Positions 22,410 through 33,880 of a stretch of DNA of 64,000 nt are shown in pieces. The position numbers and the translations under genes were made by a program. Position 1 is the first letter of the stretch. Every line of letters begins with the position of its first letter. Source of the stretch: Venturia oleaginea (Eukaryota > Ascomycota > Dothideomycetes > Venturiales > Venturiaceae); the NCBI GenBank assembly GCA_013176395.1, contig JABMLP010000005.1, positions 434,001 through 498,000 of the forward strand, written 5' to 3'. The notes under the pieces were generated by a model. That model did no database searches, was not told the origin of the DNA, and saw only the letters and a list, made by a program, of their open reading frames with translations.

Positions 22410-23520
22410 AGTTAGCAAAGTTTCAAAAAGTGTGGATTTGGGGGAAAAACGTACGAGAGCTGAAGAAAGGAAGTCCAGTGAAGAGGGCGAGCGTTCTTTT
22501 ATGGAAAATTTCCTGACGCTCGGACCAGATGGTGAGTAAGCTCAAGTGGAGCTCCTCGATGATAGAGCCTTATGATTGGTTGAAAAGCCCAAAGGTCACG
22601 TGTCAGTCCGACTAAAGAATATGTCACGACTTATTGAGAATACCATACCAACTAAGCCAAAAAAGCTGCAATACGAGCAGCTGCTCGTGTATATACGATA
22701 TTCAATACATATCCCTGACGCTGAGACTGTAGCGGGTGCACGTGATTTTAGAGCCCATCGACCAATCAGAGAGCTCCCTCAACTTCAAGAAAAACCTGCT
22801 CAATTCGATCCACTTTGTGCAACATAGCTAAGCCCTTCTTAGCTAGACAGTATCCACTTGAGATTACTCATCGCTATCAACCCGAAAGGCAGATAGGGAA
22901 AGAAGAAATGGGACAAAGGGTCTTGCCCTCAAGGCTTGAATTTGCAGTGCACAATTCTTAGAGAGTGCTACACCATGATGTGATATCTAAAAAACAAAGG
23001 TACAGTAGCGTAACGGGGCTCTCAATCACCCAAGGTTAAGTTCCAAAAGGTTCTCTAGTCATTCCAGATAGAAACCAAACAACCAAACAACCAACCAAAC
23101 ATCGGTCTAGGAATTGATACGGGGTCCACAAACTTGACTATCATCGAGGCAAGAGAGTCTCACCTGCTAGCCTGAAAGCACGCGTCTACTTAGCAGTAGC
23201 TAGGCAATGGTGATTACGCGCAACCAAGGTACAATAACATCTTCACAGATCTGTTGGAATGGACCTACAAGAGCCAGCTTGGATCATTATATGCAAATCT
23301 TGAAAAAGCTATGCGATAGTACTTTCTCAAGTCTACCTATAGTTATACCCGAAACCCGCAGTTACTGATGCTTATTTTCGCCGCGTCGCATAGCCAACTC
23401 ATGGCCAACTCGCGGTTATCCTCCATTTTTCGTTTTGATACTCTTCCTCATACGGCTCGTTTCACCATCATCGCGTAATAATTGAAGTTGACCGAAGGGA
23501 AATCTGGCCGAATATGGTTG
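22410..23520. other. Intergenic, gene-poor
   Basis: Upstream of U2, so its promoter is here; no fungal snRNA promoter element can be assigned by eye. The remaining 1 kb has no supported gene. Confidence 0.45.
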
Positions 23521-23574
23521 TTTGAACACTGCGATGACCAGAGAGCTATGCTATCCATATCTAAAGACGCGGGA

Positions 23575-23780
23575 GAAAGAGTCCAAGAGGAAAGACGAAG
23601 CGAGGAGAGGAAAGAAAAAGAAAGGAGAGGTAAGGAAATTAGAGAAGAGTCCAGTTAAGAGCGAGGAGAGGAGAGTCGAAAAGAGGAGAGCCGAGAAGAG
23701 GAGAGCCGAGAAGAGGAGAGTCGAGAAGAGTCAGGAAGAGGAGAGTCGAGGAGAGTCTGGAAGAGGAGAGTCGAAATTTG
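23575..23780. repeat. Purine-rich minisatellite
   Basis: Nearly pure A/G on the plus strand. From about 23665 it is built of repeated units close to GAGGAGAGYCGARAA, with at least six imperfect copies. An open frame covers it but encodes only Lys/Glu/Arg/Ser repeats, so I do not treat it as a gene. Confidence 0.8.
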
Positions 23781-24129
23781 ACCAAAAGAGGAGGTAAGGG
23801 ATTACTTCATATGATAGTATAGCCTAGGATGAATGGCAAAATAGTACTTATTTATTGGATGTCTAGCCTCAAGTACGAAAGTATTCATCTAGATACGCCA
23901 CTTTATCAAGCGCTGATAGAGTATTCGCTCGACGGTTTCATAACGGGCAATAAGAAATGGAGAGCCGTTAGTCTTCCTACCTTCGACTTCTTTCCTGCAG
24001 CATCGTATTTAAGCGCCTAACGTTCGAACTTGGCTATTGCTATTTATCTAAAAGCTTCTTTCTCCCTACGATCTTCATAAAGGGTAGTAAGAGACGAAGA
24101 GGCATTATTCTTCTCGTCTTTGACTTGGA

Positions 24130-24551
24130 TGGTGGAATGAAGCTAGTAATCCTCTTTATCATCTATAGCATCAGCGTAGGTGGCCATCGTATTAACAGTA
24201 TCCATTGCGAGAAATTATTCAAAGGCGCATTTGGCCGAAGCGCACTCTGCTGTTGCGGGATACGAGATATAATGGATATTTATCACCGAGCGTGTACGTC
24301 TAATCGAAGCGCATCGTTCAAGCAGTATGTCTGTAGAAGTCAAGGTCTCCTGCTGTTGCAAGATACGTAAGTGTGTAAGTCCAAAACGAACTAAAGCCTA
24401 CGAGGTCCCATTTGTTACTTAAGACGACTTCCAAGCGTTGGTTTGAAGCCTGTCGAGTAAGAAGCGTATCTGCAAGATTCGAGTACCATGTCAAAAACAT
24501 TGGCTGGTCGAAGTGCGATACAATCTTATCCATGAGCTCTTTTGGAAGCAC
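24130..24551 (-). pseudogene. Possible F-box-like gene relic
   Basis: The minus strand has an open stretch (24551-24318) beginning MLPKELMDKIVSHFDQP, like the start of an F-box (LPxEhhxxIhxhh). It is followed by a plausible helical sequence with VVLSNKWDLVGFSS and TYLATAGDLDFY. Downstream the frame is broken by several stops. This looks like the remains of an F-box or ankyrin-type protein. The resemblance is short, so confidence is low. Confidence 0.3.
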
Positions 24552-24959
24552 ATATATCCAGGCCGAATGTCGGCCCCAAGCTCAACGAGTTGGGGTGGGC
24601 TCGATGAGATGGGAAGGAGCGGTTTGGGCAGGTACGACGTGTGCTCACGACCTTAACCTCAGCTCGTCTCCTAACGACTTTGATTCCACCCCAACAAGTA
24701 AGTCATCCCCTTTTCTTAACCCCCTTTTTGGCAAGCCAGTCTGCAAGTGCTTGGGAGAAGTCTTATCGAATGTTCAATTGCGTCTCATCGACATCTCGGT
24801 GTGGTCCCCTTTCCTCCCCTTCTTAGCTTCACGGTCCATCTCTTTGATACGGCAACTTGATAATCTACGCTATCAACGAATGCACTCATCTCAGACATCC
24901 CTGGCCAGGAGACTCAGCCAACGAGTAGAAAGTTTCGTGTACGGCGAGGTTAGAACTCA

Positions 24960-25210
24960 TCAGCCAGGGTGTGTTTCACTTGCGGTGATTGCGATGCGCC
25001 GAATCTCTTTCCTAGTCCATCCATTTCTCTTAAAAATCTTCGAAATAGGTAACTAGCATACAAAGGTATTCCTTTCGTGGTATAACCATACTTGTATCTC
25101 CATCTGGTTCATCCATCCATACTCTTTTAGAACTTCAAGAAGCGCTGCCTCGTCGCCAGTATCAAGTTTACGCATTCTACCCCGAGGTCGCACCAGCGGT
25201 GGCAGAGGAC
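24960..25210 (-). pseudogene. DDE transposase N-terminal relic (IS630/Tc1 superfamily)
   Basis: On the minus strand a single frame with one TAG reads through words typical of the helix-turn-helix region of fungal IS630/Tc1-type transposases: RPRGRMRKL, then LLEVLKEYGWMNQMEIQVWL, and after the stop ISKIFKRNGWTRKEIRRIA. The catalytic core that should follow (towards 24590) is not readable; many stops. No terminal repeats found. A dead fragment. Confidence 0.65.
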
Positions 25211-26635
25211 CCCCGTACCTGAATTCATTACGGCCCTAGCGAATAATAGTTGAATAAGGAACATATGTATTCTGTCACGTGTGTGTAGGGATGTAGATTC
25301 AAGACAGTGAGATTAGAAGATAGTATTGTATTGATAAGACAATCGCTAAGGATTCTCAGGATCTTAGCGAGTACTGTATTTATCATGATATACTGATCAT
25401 GTGATATCACATGACAGATTCCTGACACTTGGGTCCTGCAAACAGAAGTTGATGTCGTAGCCGCATAGAGTCAATCCAGTTCCACTTCTTCCCATAGGAG
25501 TCACAACAACAGCGTTTTTACAGCTTATTAAGATACAACACCAATCTCGATAGTTTCCCCATAAGTTGGGAAGAAGAATTGCTGGGGTTTATCGATCTGA
25601 TCCTTCATTTCGGCTGAGGAACTGGGCTTTAAATTGGTCCTTCCTTGGAGGCACTGAATTGGCAATGTGATATGATATACATGAGGTCGATCATCAAAAA
25701 ATTAGATTCCTGTCGTTACACGGACATTCCTACTCTTGCTAATAAAAGTGTTCAATTTTTCAGCAACAGCTTCATTGATTTAAATATCTTTCGTCCGCTT
25801 ATTTTCTTGCTCTTCGCCTGCCTGAGTACCACAAATACATTTTAATCAAGGCAGATCCGTGTCGATTGATTATAAAATTCTCGGAGAGAATATTTGGCGG
25901 TTGCTCAGCGAATGTCAAAATACATTTTACTATCCTTGATCAAGATCAGACAAGTGGAGGAGAAAAGAGCATCAATGAAGACAGTTTCACAGTAGATTCG
26001 TTCATTTTTTACCCTTTCGCTCTTGCGAGTCTCAAGAACACTTTTTGATTTTGAATCCTTACTTCTTGATCGATTTTGATCGGTTTATGGAAATATTGAC
26101 AGGCATCTGGGTCGGGAGTTCAACAGTAATGGTTCATATTTGATCAATCTCAATCCTATTTAGACAGACGGGGGAAGAAAGGCCATGGAAGAAGAAGGAT
26201 ATGGGCGATGACGATACGTGATGGGGACTGTCTATTGATAGCAACTCCACCATGTCAATATAATAAATGGGTAGTCCGAATCTGCAGCCGAAAATGCTGG
26301 GCATGGAATTGAGGAATGCGTCTGTAGAGTGTCTGGTTGCATGTTCAAGCTTGAAACTCCTGGGACCGGTAGTTCCCGCCGATGGGTGCAGGAAGAGTAC
26401 TATACTGTCCAGTAGTTTGTGCAAAGAGATTCACTACAATCATCCATCCATATTCGATTCGCGATGGTTGTCCGAAATGCTGTTTCAATTGAAATTTTTG
26501 GCTTTGACGATCAAGCCGCTCCTGTAGCAACCTGCCCGCTGATCTTTATATTCGCCAGTATGCCATTGCCATGATACGCCAAAGGACACTCCAGATAGCA
26601 ACACAAATCCCCCCATGAAAATTTGCGCTCAACCA
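25211..26635. other. Intergenic, relatively A/T-rich
   Basis: About 1.4 kb without a supported gene between the transposase relic and the 3' end of RPS18. It includes an 18-base perfect palindrome at 25397-25414. The open frames seen have no domains. Confidence 0.5.
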
Positions 26636-27300
26636 CTATCCCTTCTTCTTGGACACACCGACAGTTCTGCCCCGACGGCCCGTAGTCTTTGAGTGCTGAC
26701 CACGCACGCGGAGTCCCCAGTAGTGTCGCAGACCACGATGCGCACGGATCTTCTTCAATCGTTCCAAATCGTCACGGAGCTTGGAGTCAACACCGTTGGC
26801 AAGGACTTGCGAGTCTTTGCCATCGACAATATCGCGCTGTCTGTTGAGGAACCAGCCGGGGATCTTGTATTGGGTTGGGTTCTGGATGATGGTGACGAGA
26901 CGTTCGAGCTCTTCGGAGGTAAGTTCACCGGCGCTGTTTATAATTTAGATTCCGAATTTCGGTAGTTGTGGTCGCGTAGGTAGTGGCATACCGCTTGTTA
27001 AGGTCGACATCGGCCTTCTTGCAGACCAAGTTGGAGTATCGTCGACCGACACCCTTGATCTTGGTCAAGGCGTACATGACCTTTTGCTTTCCTGTTCCAC
27101 TTGTCAGACTACCGTTGCATGCATTGTAGAGGAGAGCCGTAGGATGGAGTATCGAGAGGCGGGTGCGCAGGACTGACCATCGACGTTGGTATTGAGGAGA
27201 CGCAACTGCATCGCTGTTAGCCATTTCCTCGGTCATAAATTCGCTGTGTTCCACGTACGATGAACTGGAAGTTCGACTTCTCTCCAGTGACGAGCGACAT
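26636..27300 (-). CDS. RPS18: 40S ribosomal protein S18 (uS13)
   Basis: Small-subunit head protein, contacting tRNA and forming bridges to the large subunit. Four exons, 27300-27259, 27205-27178, 27091-26992 and 26933-26636; frames match exactly for 155 residues. It starts [14 protein letters not shown], continues with [10 protein letters not shown] and [20 protein letters not shown], and ends [19 protein letters not shown], all standard for uS13. The first intron sits close to the start, as is common in fungal ribosomal protein genes. Upstream, 27301-27804, is the promoter. Confidence 0.97.
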
Positions 27301-27804
27301 GATTGCGGTTGTTGTCGAGTTAAATCCTTAATGGGAGTCCAAAGATGTGAGATTCCTGGGGTCATTTTTTGAAAGTGTGCGGCGTCAGGTGTTAGTCATC
27401 AAAAAAGTGGACCCAGCATCAGGATTCTGACCTCGATTTCAATCAACGTCTCTTTTCCACCAACGAACAAGTCAGAGCAGAGCAGAGCAGAGCAGATCCT
27501 TCTCAGCGCGTATGCATTCATTCAATTCATTCTAAACCACTACTTCATTGTCATCAACTAAACAACACCCTTGTGTTCCTTCGCGCAAGTATTCAGTTGC
27601 TCAAATTTGACCTCTCGTTCCGTTCCATCAATAATCCGACTTCAATCGTGGATTCAATGACTTGGATCATCTCACTTCAGTGATCCACCATCATCGGATC
27701 ACGAGTATCGTCGTTCGGTTCCACTCCCACAATATCACCATCCCCTATCTCAACATCCGAATCATCGGCTGGCGCATCAGGAGTAGAGGTGAGGTCAGGG
27801 TAGA
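27301..27804. promoter_or_regulatory. RPS18 upstream region
   Basis: 500 bases between the RPS18 start and the stop of the astacin-like gene (both minus). It contains a short AGAGC/GCAGA tandem repeat at about 27473-27496. No defined ribosomal-protein promoter motif can be proven by eye. Confidence 0.45.
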
Positions 27805-29257
27805 TCATCTTGACTGCCTGCACATCGAGGTCATTAGGTTAGCGCCTTGGAAGATTTTCCCTCCGTCCTTTCTCAACATATAAACGTGAGCTTGCTTCGT
27901 CGAGTAGATCATGACTGAATCCATGTTACAAGGCCCCAGTCGTGCCAATTTAGCAGGACGCCACGGCATATAGTCGTACGCTTCCCAATCTGGATACATT
28001 TCACCGTCCGGTGACTCCCAGACATTGCCGTTGATTTGAATCTCTCTTTCAAACGCTTGGCAAAAGAGCTATGTGTGCAGATATTCCGCCGGGTCAAAGA
28101 CTGACCAGGTTGCAAGGGGTTTGGAATTGGATGTTCTGTCAGGAATGTCGAGACCTCCATGAAGTTTGGAAGATGTTCATATGACACTATGATATGCTTG
28201 TTGGCATCAAGGCGATTCTGCTCATGTTGTAATCCTAGGATATGGCCTGCGACTTCGTAAGTAGTTGTCTTTTAACTCAGCATGACTATGCTCACCCAAT
28301 TCATGCAATAGACCTGACAGAACGGAATGGCCACCGTAGCCACGAGCCGGGCTGGGGCCGAACTCCATATTGTGCTCGCCATCGTCAAAATCAGCGTGGT
28401 AACCCAATGTGGATCCTATTACATACGTCAGTACGCATCTCGCCAGTCCCCAGCCACCATCATTCACTTCGGTCGCCTGCCTCTAATTCTCCCCAACACC
28501 TAGCTTTGCATGCCATATTTTTACGACGTCCATGAAAAGACCATACAGAGCATCAGCATCGGATTGCTGTTTGAAATACAGACTGATGACGGCTGGGCAC
28601 CCAGGCTCTGCCGCTGGCCACGGATGCTCTTTGTGTCCAGGCCTGTTGACGAGAGACTGGTGTGTACCGAATCCTCTTTTGAAAAGGGCATGGCGTACAT
28701 ATTCACGTTTCAGCTAGTGGTTTCGCTGGAGACCGTTCAAGTCTGTGAATACAGTGTAGTTGCACAAAATGTGTTTACTATGGCGGCTGCGCCTCACCGA
28801 TGTTTGCTGTATTCGCCATCAGCTTTCTCTAGCACCATATGTGCTCTTGGAGATATCTCCTTGCTTACCTGCGTCCAAGGAATGCTAGCATATTCTTGTG
28901 TGCTGAGAAGTGGACTGATGATATTAGGATGATCACGCTGTCTATAGACACCTTCAGGCATCGAATTTAGCTGCATTCTGTGTGGGTCGGAGTAACATTC
29001 ATTCGCAGTGCTGTTCCAGGCTTCGAAGCTGGCTCTCAAGGCTTAGGAGCAGAAGAATCTGTCAGTGGAATTATAATATTTCAAGGAGTACTAATCGCGC
29101 ACCAGCTCTACCATCACTTCGACTGTAAGATATGTTCTTGGCTGTCTCTGCATGTTGAGGAGCAGATGAACCAAGCAGCAAAATGAGGGTGGCTATCAGA
29201 AGAAAATTTAAATAGATGACTGAAAAGATTGATGTATTTTTTTTTCGGAGACAGCAT
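27805..29257 (-). CDS. Secreted astacin-like (M12A) zinc metalloprotease; start unresolved
   Basis: Zinc endopeptidase of the metzincin type. Spliced exons 29041-28869, 28713-28500, 28415-28296, 28246-28106 and 28055-27805 share one continuous frame. The zinc site HELGHILGLQHEQN (HExxHxxGxxHE) is split by an intron after HELG, so it is invisible in unspliced frames. The Met-turn is SVMIYSTKQA. Exon 3 has the PWPAAEPGCPAV and IWHAKLG words. The first exon, ending 29103, encodes a hydrophobic signal-peptide-like FLLIATLILLLGSSA, but no Met precedes it in frame. The only nearby ATG, at 29257 (MLSPKKK), is one base out of frame, and dropping one base in the nine-T run at 29237-29245 would connect them. 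Either a frameshift mutation or sequence error, or an unseen start exon. Confidence 0.72.
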
Positions 29258-29864
29258 TTTCAAGGGCGATGTTTGAATCGATTGGGGTGACTTCCCATTA
29301 TAAGGAATGTTGATGAGGGGCATGAAAAGGATGAAAGGGATGACATTGTGTAGCAGTCCACAAGGTGGTCTCAGAAAGCCCTAGGCAGTGTCAAGTCGTC
29401 ACCTGATCTCTCGAACATACCTACAAACTATGAAGGAGTGATCGGTTTTGAGCTTTCTGTTAGGTCCATGCCGAGTCGATCAACCCGGTTTCAAGATCGG
29501 CATTTGGTATAGGTTTCGATGGACGTGCTGTAATTGCTGACCTCAAAACTAATGATGTCCACAGATCCTGCTCTCTGTCCAGTGTGTTTGCTCAAGGCTT
29601 CATTGGCTTGAATTGAAGACCCAAGAAGTGGAGTCCTTTCAACCATCCGCTGTCAAGGGAACGGAAAGCATCGGCGACTGCTAGGCTGTGTTTTACCGAT
29701 GGCCGCAACAACCACATGATGTATACTGTTACTCGTATTAGACACTATCACAAAAAGGAGCCTTCGTCAAGTTAAGCACCCTGCCGACTTCTCATACACG
29801 TCTTCACGCTTTCCAGCATTCGAAAGCATCCCAACAGACCAAAACCAAAACCACGACCACAATC
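29258..29864. promoter_or_regulatory. Divergent upstream region
   Basis: About 600 bases between the metalloprotease (minus) and the unknown helical protein (plus). No supported gene; it would hold both promoters. Confidence 0.4.
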
Positions 29865-31100
29865 GTGATGAGCAACCGAGACACATCAAGCACGTTATGG
29901 GATCGGACTGTAATACACCTGGACGACCCGGATGAAACAGATGCCGCACCGCAAAGACCTAAGAAATTGATGGTACGCCCGCAGCGTCTCGACGTCTCTG
30001 TCTTGGACGAAGTGAAGGAGGGCACTCTTAACGGCGATACCGCAAAAATTGATATCTTTGGCAGTCTAATGAATTACAAGTCTTGTATTATCGACAACCC
30101 TTCAATTGCAGATTTCCGAGAGATCAGCAAAGCCGAGTGGGGCGTATTGGGGCTACAGGCGAGAATGAGTATTGCCAATAACCCCACAGCTGTAGCTGAG
30201 GTCAACAGCCAAATTTCCCACTTGATGGCTTTTGACAACCACGCAGATGCCGTGGGTCAAATACTTCACCAGCAACAGCTCGCACATTCTCTTTATGATG
30301 ATTATGACGCCGATCATTGGACAGACCAAGATTGTGTCGACCAAGCGAAAAGGGACTTCCAAAAATTTCGGGATCGGCAGATACAAAAACTCAAGGAGCC
30401 TTTTTTGGCACTGAAGGAGAGAAGGACGAAAGCCAAAGCCAGCGGCAACATCAAAGAATACGCGAAAGCTATTGTAGAGATGCACAGCCATCAGAACCAC
30501 GCGCTGTACTTCTGGTGCCAAAAAATGGAGAAGGGAGCGCGATACATTTTGGAACCGAAAATATGGGAACAAGTCGACGACATAACAGATTCTTACGGAT
30601 TATTCCAGGCCCTGAAAATTGAGCACGAAGACTTTGGGCGAGAGAAACGGCAAGAGAATCACACATTCCTCGAACTCCTCGAAACCCTCGACGTGTCTAA
30701 AGCCAAACTGGAATCAAATATCGAAGACATACTGTGTATCCTCGATGCCAACCTAATTCACATCCAAGGCCTCTTCGAACTAAGCCACCGCCAATACAGA
30801 CGCGCGTGCACACGCATGGATCGTCTTTGCGCAGATGATGTGAGGTGGAAGGGCCCGGAAGTGCAGAGGGAGGTTATGTTGGAGAGGTTCATGAAGAGTG
30901 CTAGTTATTTCGAGGCATTTAGGGATATCGATATTGTTAAGGCTGATTTGGAGACGGAGAGGTTGGTTTTTGAGAGGAAGGTTGAGGGGGGTTTTGAGGA
31001 GTTGGGGAGGTTGGGAAGTGAGTTTTTGGATCTTTGGGTTGGTGCTGAGGAGGTTTGGTTGAAGGGTGTTGGTGTCACGTCCTCTTTATCTAGTCAATGA
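29865..31100 (+). CDS. Unknown 411-residue, mostly helical protein
   Basis: Single exon. I do not recognise a family. The protein is predicted by eye to be mainly alpha-helical, acidic overall, without signal peptide or membrane segment. It has several Leu- and charged-residue-rich stretches that could form coiled coils (for example the QIQKLKEPFLALKERRTKAK region and the Glu/Arg-rich end EDFGREKRQENHTF). The N-terminus is polar (LDDPDETDAAPQRPK). The first codon is ATG at 29865; a second Met follows at residue 2. Codon use is ordinary, so it is probably a real gene. Copy E of the dispersed repeat lies 57 bases past the stop. Confidence 0.7.
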   Translation: MMSNRDTSSTLWDRTVIHLDDPDETDAAPQRPKKLMVRPQRLDVSVLDEVKEGTLNGDTAKIDIFGSLMNYKSCIIDNPSIADFREISKAEWGVLGLQARMSIANNPTAVAEVNSQISHLMAFDNHADAVGQILHQQQLAHSLYDDYDADHWTDQDCVDQAKRDFQKFRDRQIQKLKEPFLALKERRTKAKASGNIKEYAKAIVEMHSHQNHALYFWCQKMEKGARYILEPKIWEQVDDITDSYGLFQALKIEHEDFGREKRQENHTFLELLETLDVSKAKLESNIEDILCILDANLIHIQGLFELSHRQYRRACTRMDRLCADDVRWKGPEVQREVMLERFMKSASYFEAFRDIDIVKADLETERLVFERKVEGGFEELGRLGSEFLDLWVGAEEVWLKGVGVTSSLSSQ

Positions 31101-31483
31101 GAAGATTGCGATGGTAGCTTTTGTACTGCGCTCTACCCGTTTGTGAGCGATGTTGCAGAATTCCTGGCAATTTAAAAAGAACGTCTTGCCGGGAGTTTTG
31201 CGAGATCGATTGCTGTTTACAGATGCTAATACAAGTTTCTATATCTCTGGAGCATTGGTGAATTGGTCGACCAGCATAGTGTGATGAGGAGAGTATAGCA
31301 GCCCGGGTAACAGTATGAGAATGGCGAGTCCTTACATATCAGATTAATGTGTTGTGGTCGATTGACATTTGGTACTGTCCAGATTTATTCTTCCTTGGGG
31401 GCCATCTCATAGATTATCATAACCATGATACATTCATTCCTGTCTATACTTCATAAGCAGAACGTGACTACCCTAGAACATCC
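31101..31483. other. Intergenic between convergent genes
   Basis: 380 bases between the ends of the unknown protein gene and the MFS transporter. No gene; contains repeat copy E. Confidence 0.6.
31157..31184 (+). repeat. Short dispersed repeat, copy E (diverged)
   Basis: GAATTCCTGGCAATTTAAAA, differing from copies C and D mostly by C/T and G/A changes. Short and diverged, so uncertain. Confidence 0.3.
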
Positions 31484-33454
31484 TCACTTTTCGCCTCCTC
31501 CTTTACCACCTCCGTCCGCTCTCCTTTCCCTATCAGCCCTCTCAACCTCCAGTTTATCAACCTCCTCTTTCTCCTTTTCAAGCAAATACTGACAAAACTT
31601 ACTATTTGCCCTCAACTCCGCACCCTTCCAAATAAAAATAAAAGGGATAATAGCCATCAAACAACTCAAAAACCCCAGCAAAGAACAAGCCCATGCCACT
31701 CCAAGCGTCCTATACATAGGTCTCGCAGCAAAAGGCAAAATAGCACCGAAGAGACTCCTCACAGCTGATGCGGCGCCTAGAGCGGAGGCTGCGAAAATCT
31801 TGTAAGCATCGACGAGGTAGTTGAGGAGTGCCATGAAGATCAGGAGGTAACCAATTCCATATGGCACACCCGCTAGAACTGGAACAATCCAATGGATGTC
31901 CTTTCTCGCCGTCCAACCAACCCAGAAACAACTCATGATGAAGAAGGGACCGGCGATACAGGCAAGTGGCAACCTCCTCATTTCCTCCCTTTGGACCCAA
32001 GTCTTATTCTGTGCGCGGGCTCGGCGGAGTACCATATCCCAGCCTAAATAGGCGAGACAGGCGAGATAAGCTCCCACGCCTATGGCGAAGAATGTCAGTC
32101 CTTCTTGGCCACCGGTGAAGCCGTAGGTTTCTTCGTAGATGATGGGATAGGATTGGAAGAACATGTAGAAGATGCCATAGGCGAAGCTGAGGTAAAGACA
32201 ACTGAATAGGACGATTGCTTCGAAGAAGAACATCCTGATGGGTCGGGTTAGGACGACTGTGGCGATGTGTTTGAGATCATGCTGTTCGAGTTCCATTGGA
32301 GCGCAGATGTTTTGGTCGCCTGTTGATTTGCGCAGCCTTGCGGCGCGGTGGGCGAGGATTATGGGGCCATATGTTTCGGGGACAAATAGGAGGAAGATAA
32401 AAGTCACGCCGGCTAGGATGAGGGCGACCCAAAATGACCAGCGCCAATCGATCGTGGAGATATAGGCCGAAATGACGGGACCAGCACAAGGTCTATGCAA
32501 CGATTAGTGTCTTGCTATATTGCACTATTGGTAGGAGCGAAAAGGGGCCGGATTTATGCGCGTTTGCCATAAAAAAAAGCGGACTGTTTTCGCTCCCACT
32601 GATAGAATGCAGTCCTGAAGATGCAATGCACGAACCCAAAAGTGGTCGCGCCCATAAAAATAGCCATAGCCCTTCCTCGCGCCTCAGGATTCTTGTAAAC
32701 ATCAGCACAAGTCCCTCCAACAACAATGAGCGGACAAGCAGCCCCCAATCCAGCCAAGAACCTGAAAATGACCAACGCGGCAAAGTTTGGTGATAATGCG
32801 CACGCCATGGTGAAAATAATGTACCAGGCAAATGCCCATATCATGACTATCCTTCGTCCATACTGTTCCGACATGGGTCCGAAGAAGATAGGACCGACTA
32901 CGTAGCCCATCAGGAACATGGAGGTTGCGAGTACGAGGAGATAGTTAGAGGTTACATGGAACTCAGCAGCGTAGTACGGTGCTGAATTTGAGGCGAGGCC
33001 AGAAGCGATGGTTGAGTTCATGACGCCGAGGATGGAGACGAAGAGGACGAGCAGTTTTTTGGCCTGCAGTGCCAAATGTCAGTTGCGACTTCAGTGATCT
33101 TAGACTGCAGACGTACACAACGCCAATTGTATGGATTGTCACGATCATCATGATCGAAGGATATTACTTTTTTCGTTGGATCTGGGCAGTTGAGAGATGT
33201 GGAAATGGTCAAGGAATCATTTGAATTGTCGGCTCTCTTTGGGGAGATCTTATCCCTAATTTCGTTTTTATTCTTTTGGTTACGCCGCGAACGTGAACGT
33301 GCTATATCAAAATTAGTGAGGTTTCGCCATCTAGAAGTGGAGAACACCACTCACTTGAATGCCTCGATGCAACTTGCTTAAGCTCATCATCTGTGACCTT
33401 GTTTCCAGCTTCAATGTCTGATAGCACAGCAGAAGATTCCTCAGAAGCTGTCAT
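31484..33454 (-). CDS. MFS transporter, drug:proton antiporter (DHA1) type
   Basis: Twelve-span major facilitator of the plasma membrane, of the fungal DHA1 multidrug type. Exons 33454-33355, 33301-33117, 33063-32636 and 32492-31484 join in frame to 573 residues. A long polar, Arg/Ser-rich cytoplasmic N-terminus ends in DDRDNPYNWR, followed by span 1 (LLVLFVSILGVMNSTIAS). The family motif A is FFGPMSEQYGRRIVMIW, and the loop after span 4 has CADVYKNPEARGRAMA. The intron after GATTFG joins to PCAGPVISAY, the antiporter motif C region. The C-terminus is highly charged with a Gly-rich GGGKGGGEK end. The substrate cannot be predicted; polyamines and toxic compounds are common for relatives. Confidence 0.92.
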
Positions 33455-33880
33455 TATTTATAGAGTTTCACACTCCAGCAAAGTCACAGATTCCGCAAAG
33501 GAAAATTGATTTGGAGTGCAGAAAAAAATTAAGGAAATGTTTGTATGGAGGGTATGATCCACACAATTCCCCGCAGATAATTCCTTGGTACGAAAACAGG
33601 AATTCCACGCAATATTCCGCTATTTTTTGAGCCATTTTGGGTAACAATCGGCTATGACGGCAGTAAACCGATCGCCCCGCAGGCCCATTCGTGAGAAGCT
33701 CCAGTCAAGTTGATTGTGAATAAGAAAATTGAAACCTTAAATACTCTTGGGATCAGCAATAGAGAAAAGAATTGACTCTGTCAATGAAGACATTAAAAAG
33801 AAGTGAGCATAATGGTGAATTGGATTTTTTCGCTGTGCCAGGACGACATATTTCGGCATTCGTTCGGTATTCGCTCGGAT
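33455..33880. other. Intergenic
   Basis: About 425 bases holding the MFS promoter and the end of the prefoldin gene. Nothing else seen. Confidence 0.55.

Noticed and set aside
23522..23797. 91-codon Lys/Glu/Arg-rich gene
   Set aside because: The frame is only the translation of the purine minisatellite.
24412..25056. 214-codon plus-strand open frame
   Set aside because: It runs antisense to the transposase relic and the F-box-like frame, whose words are recognisable; the plus frame has none.
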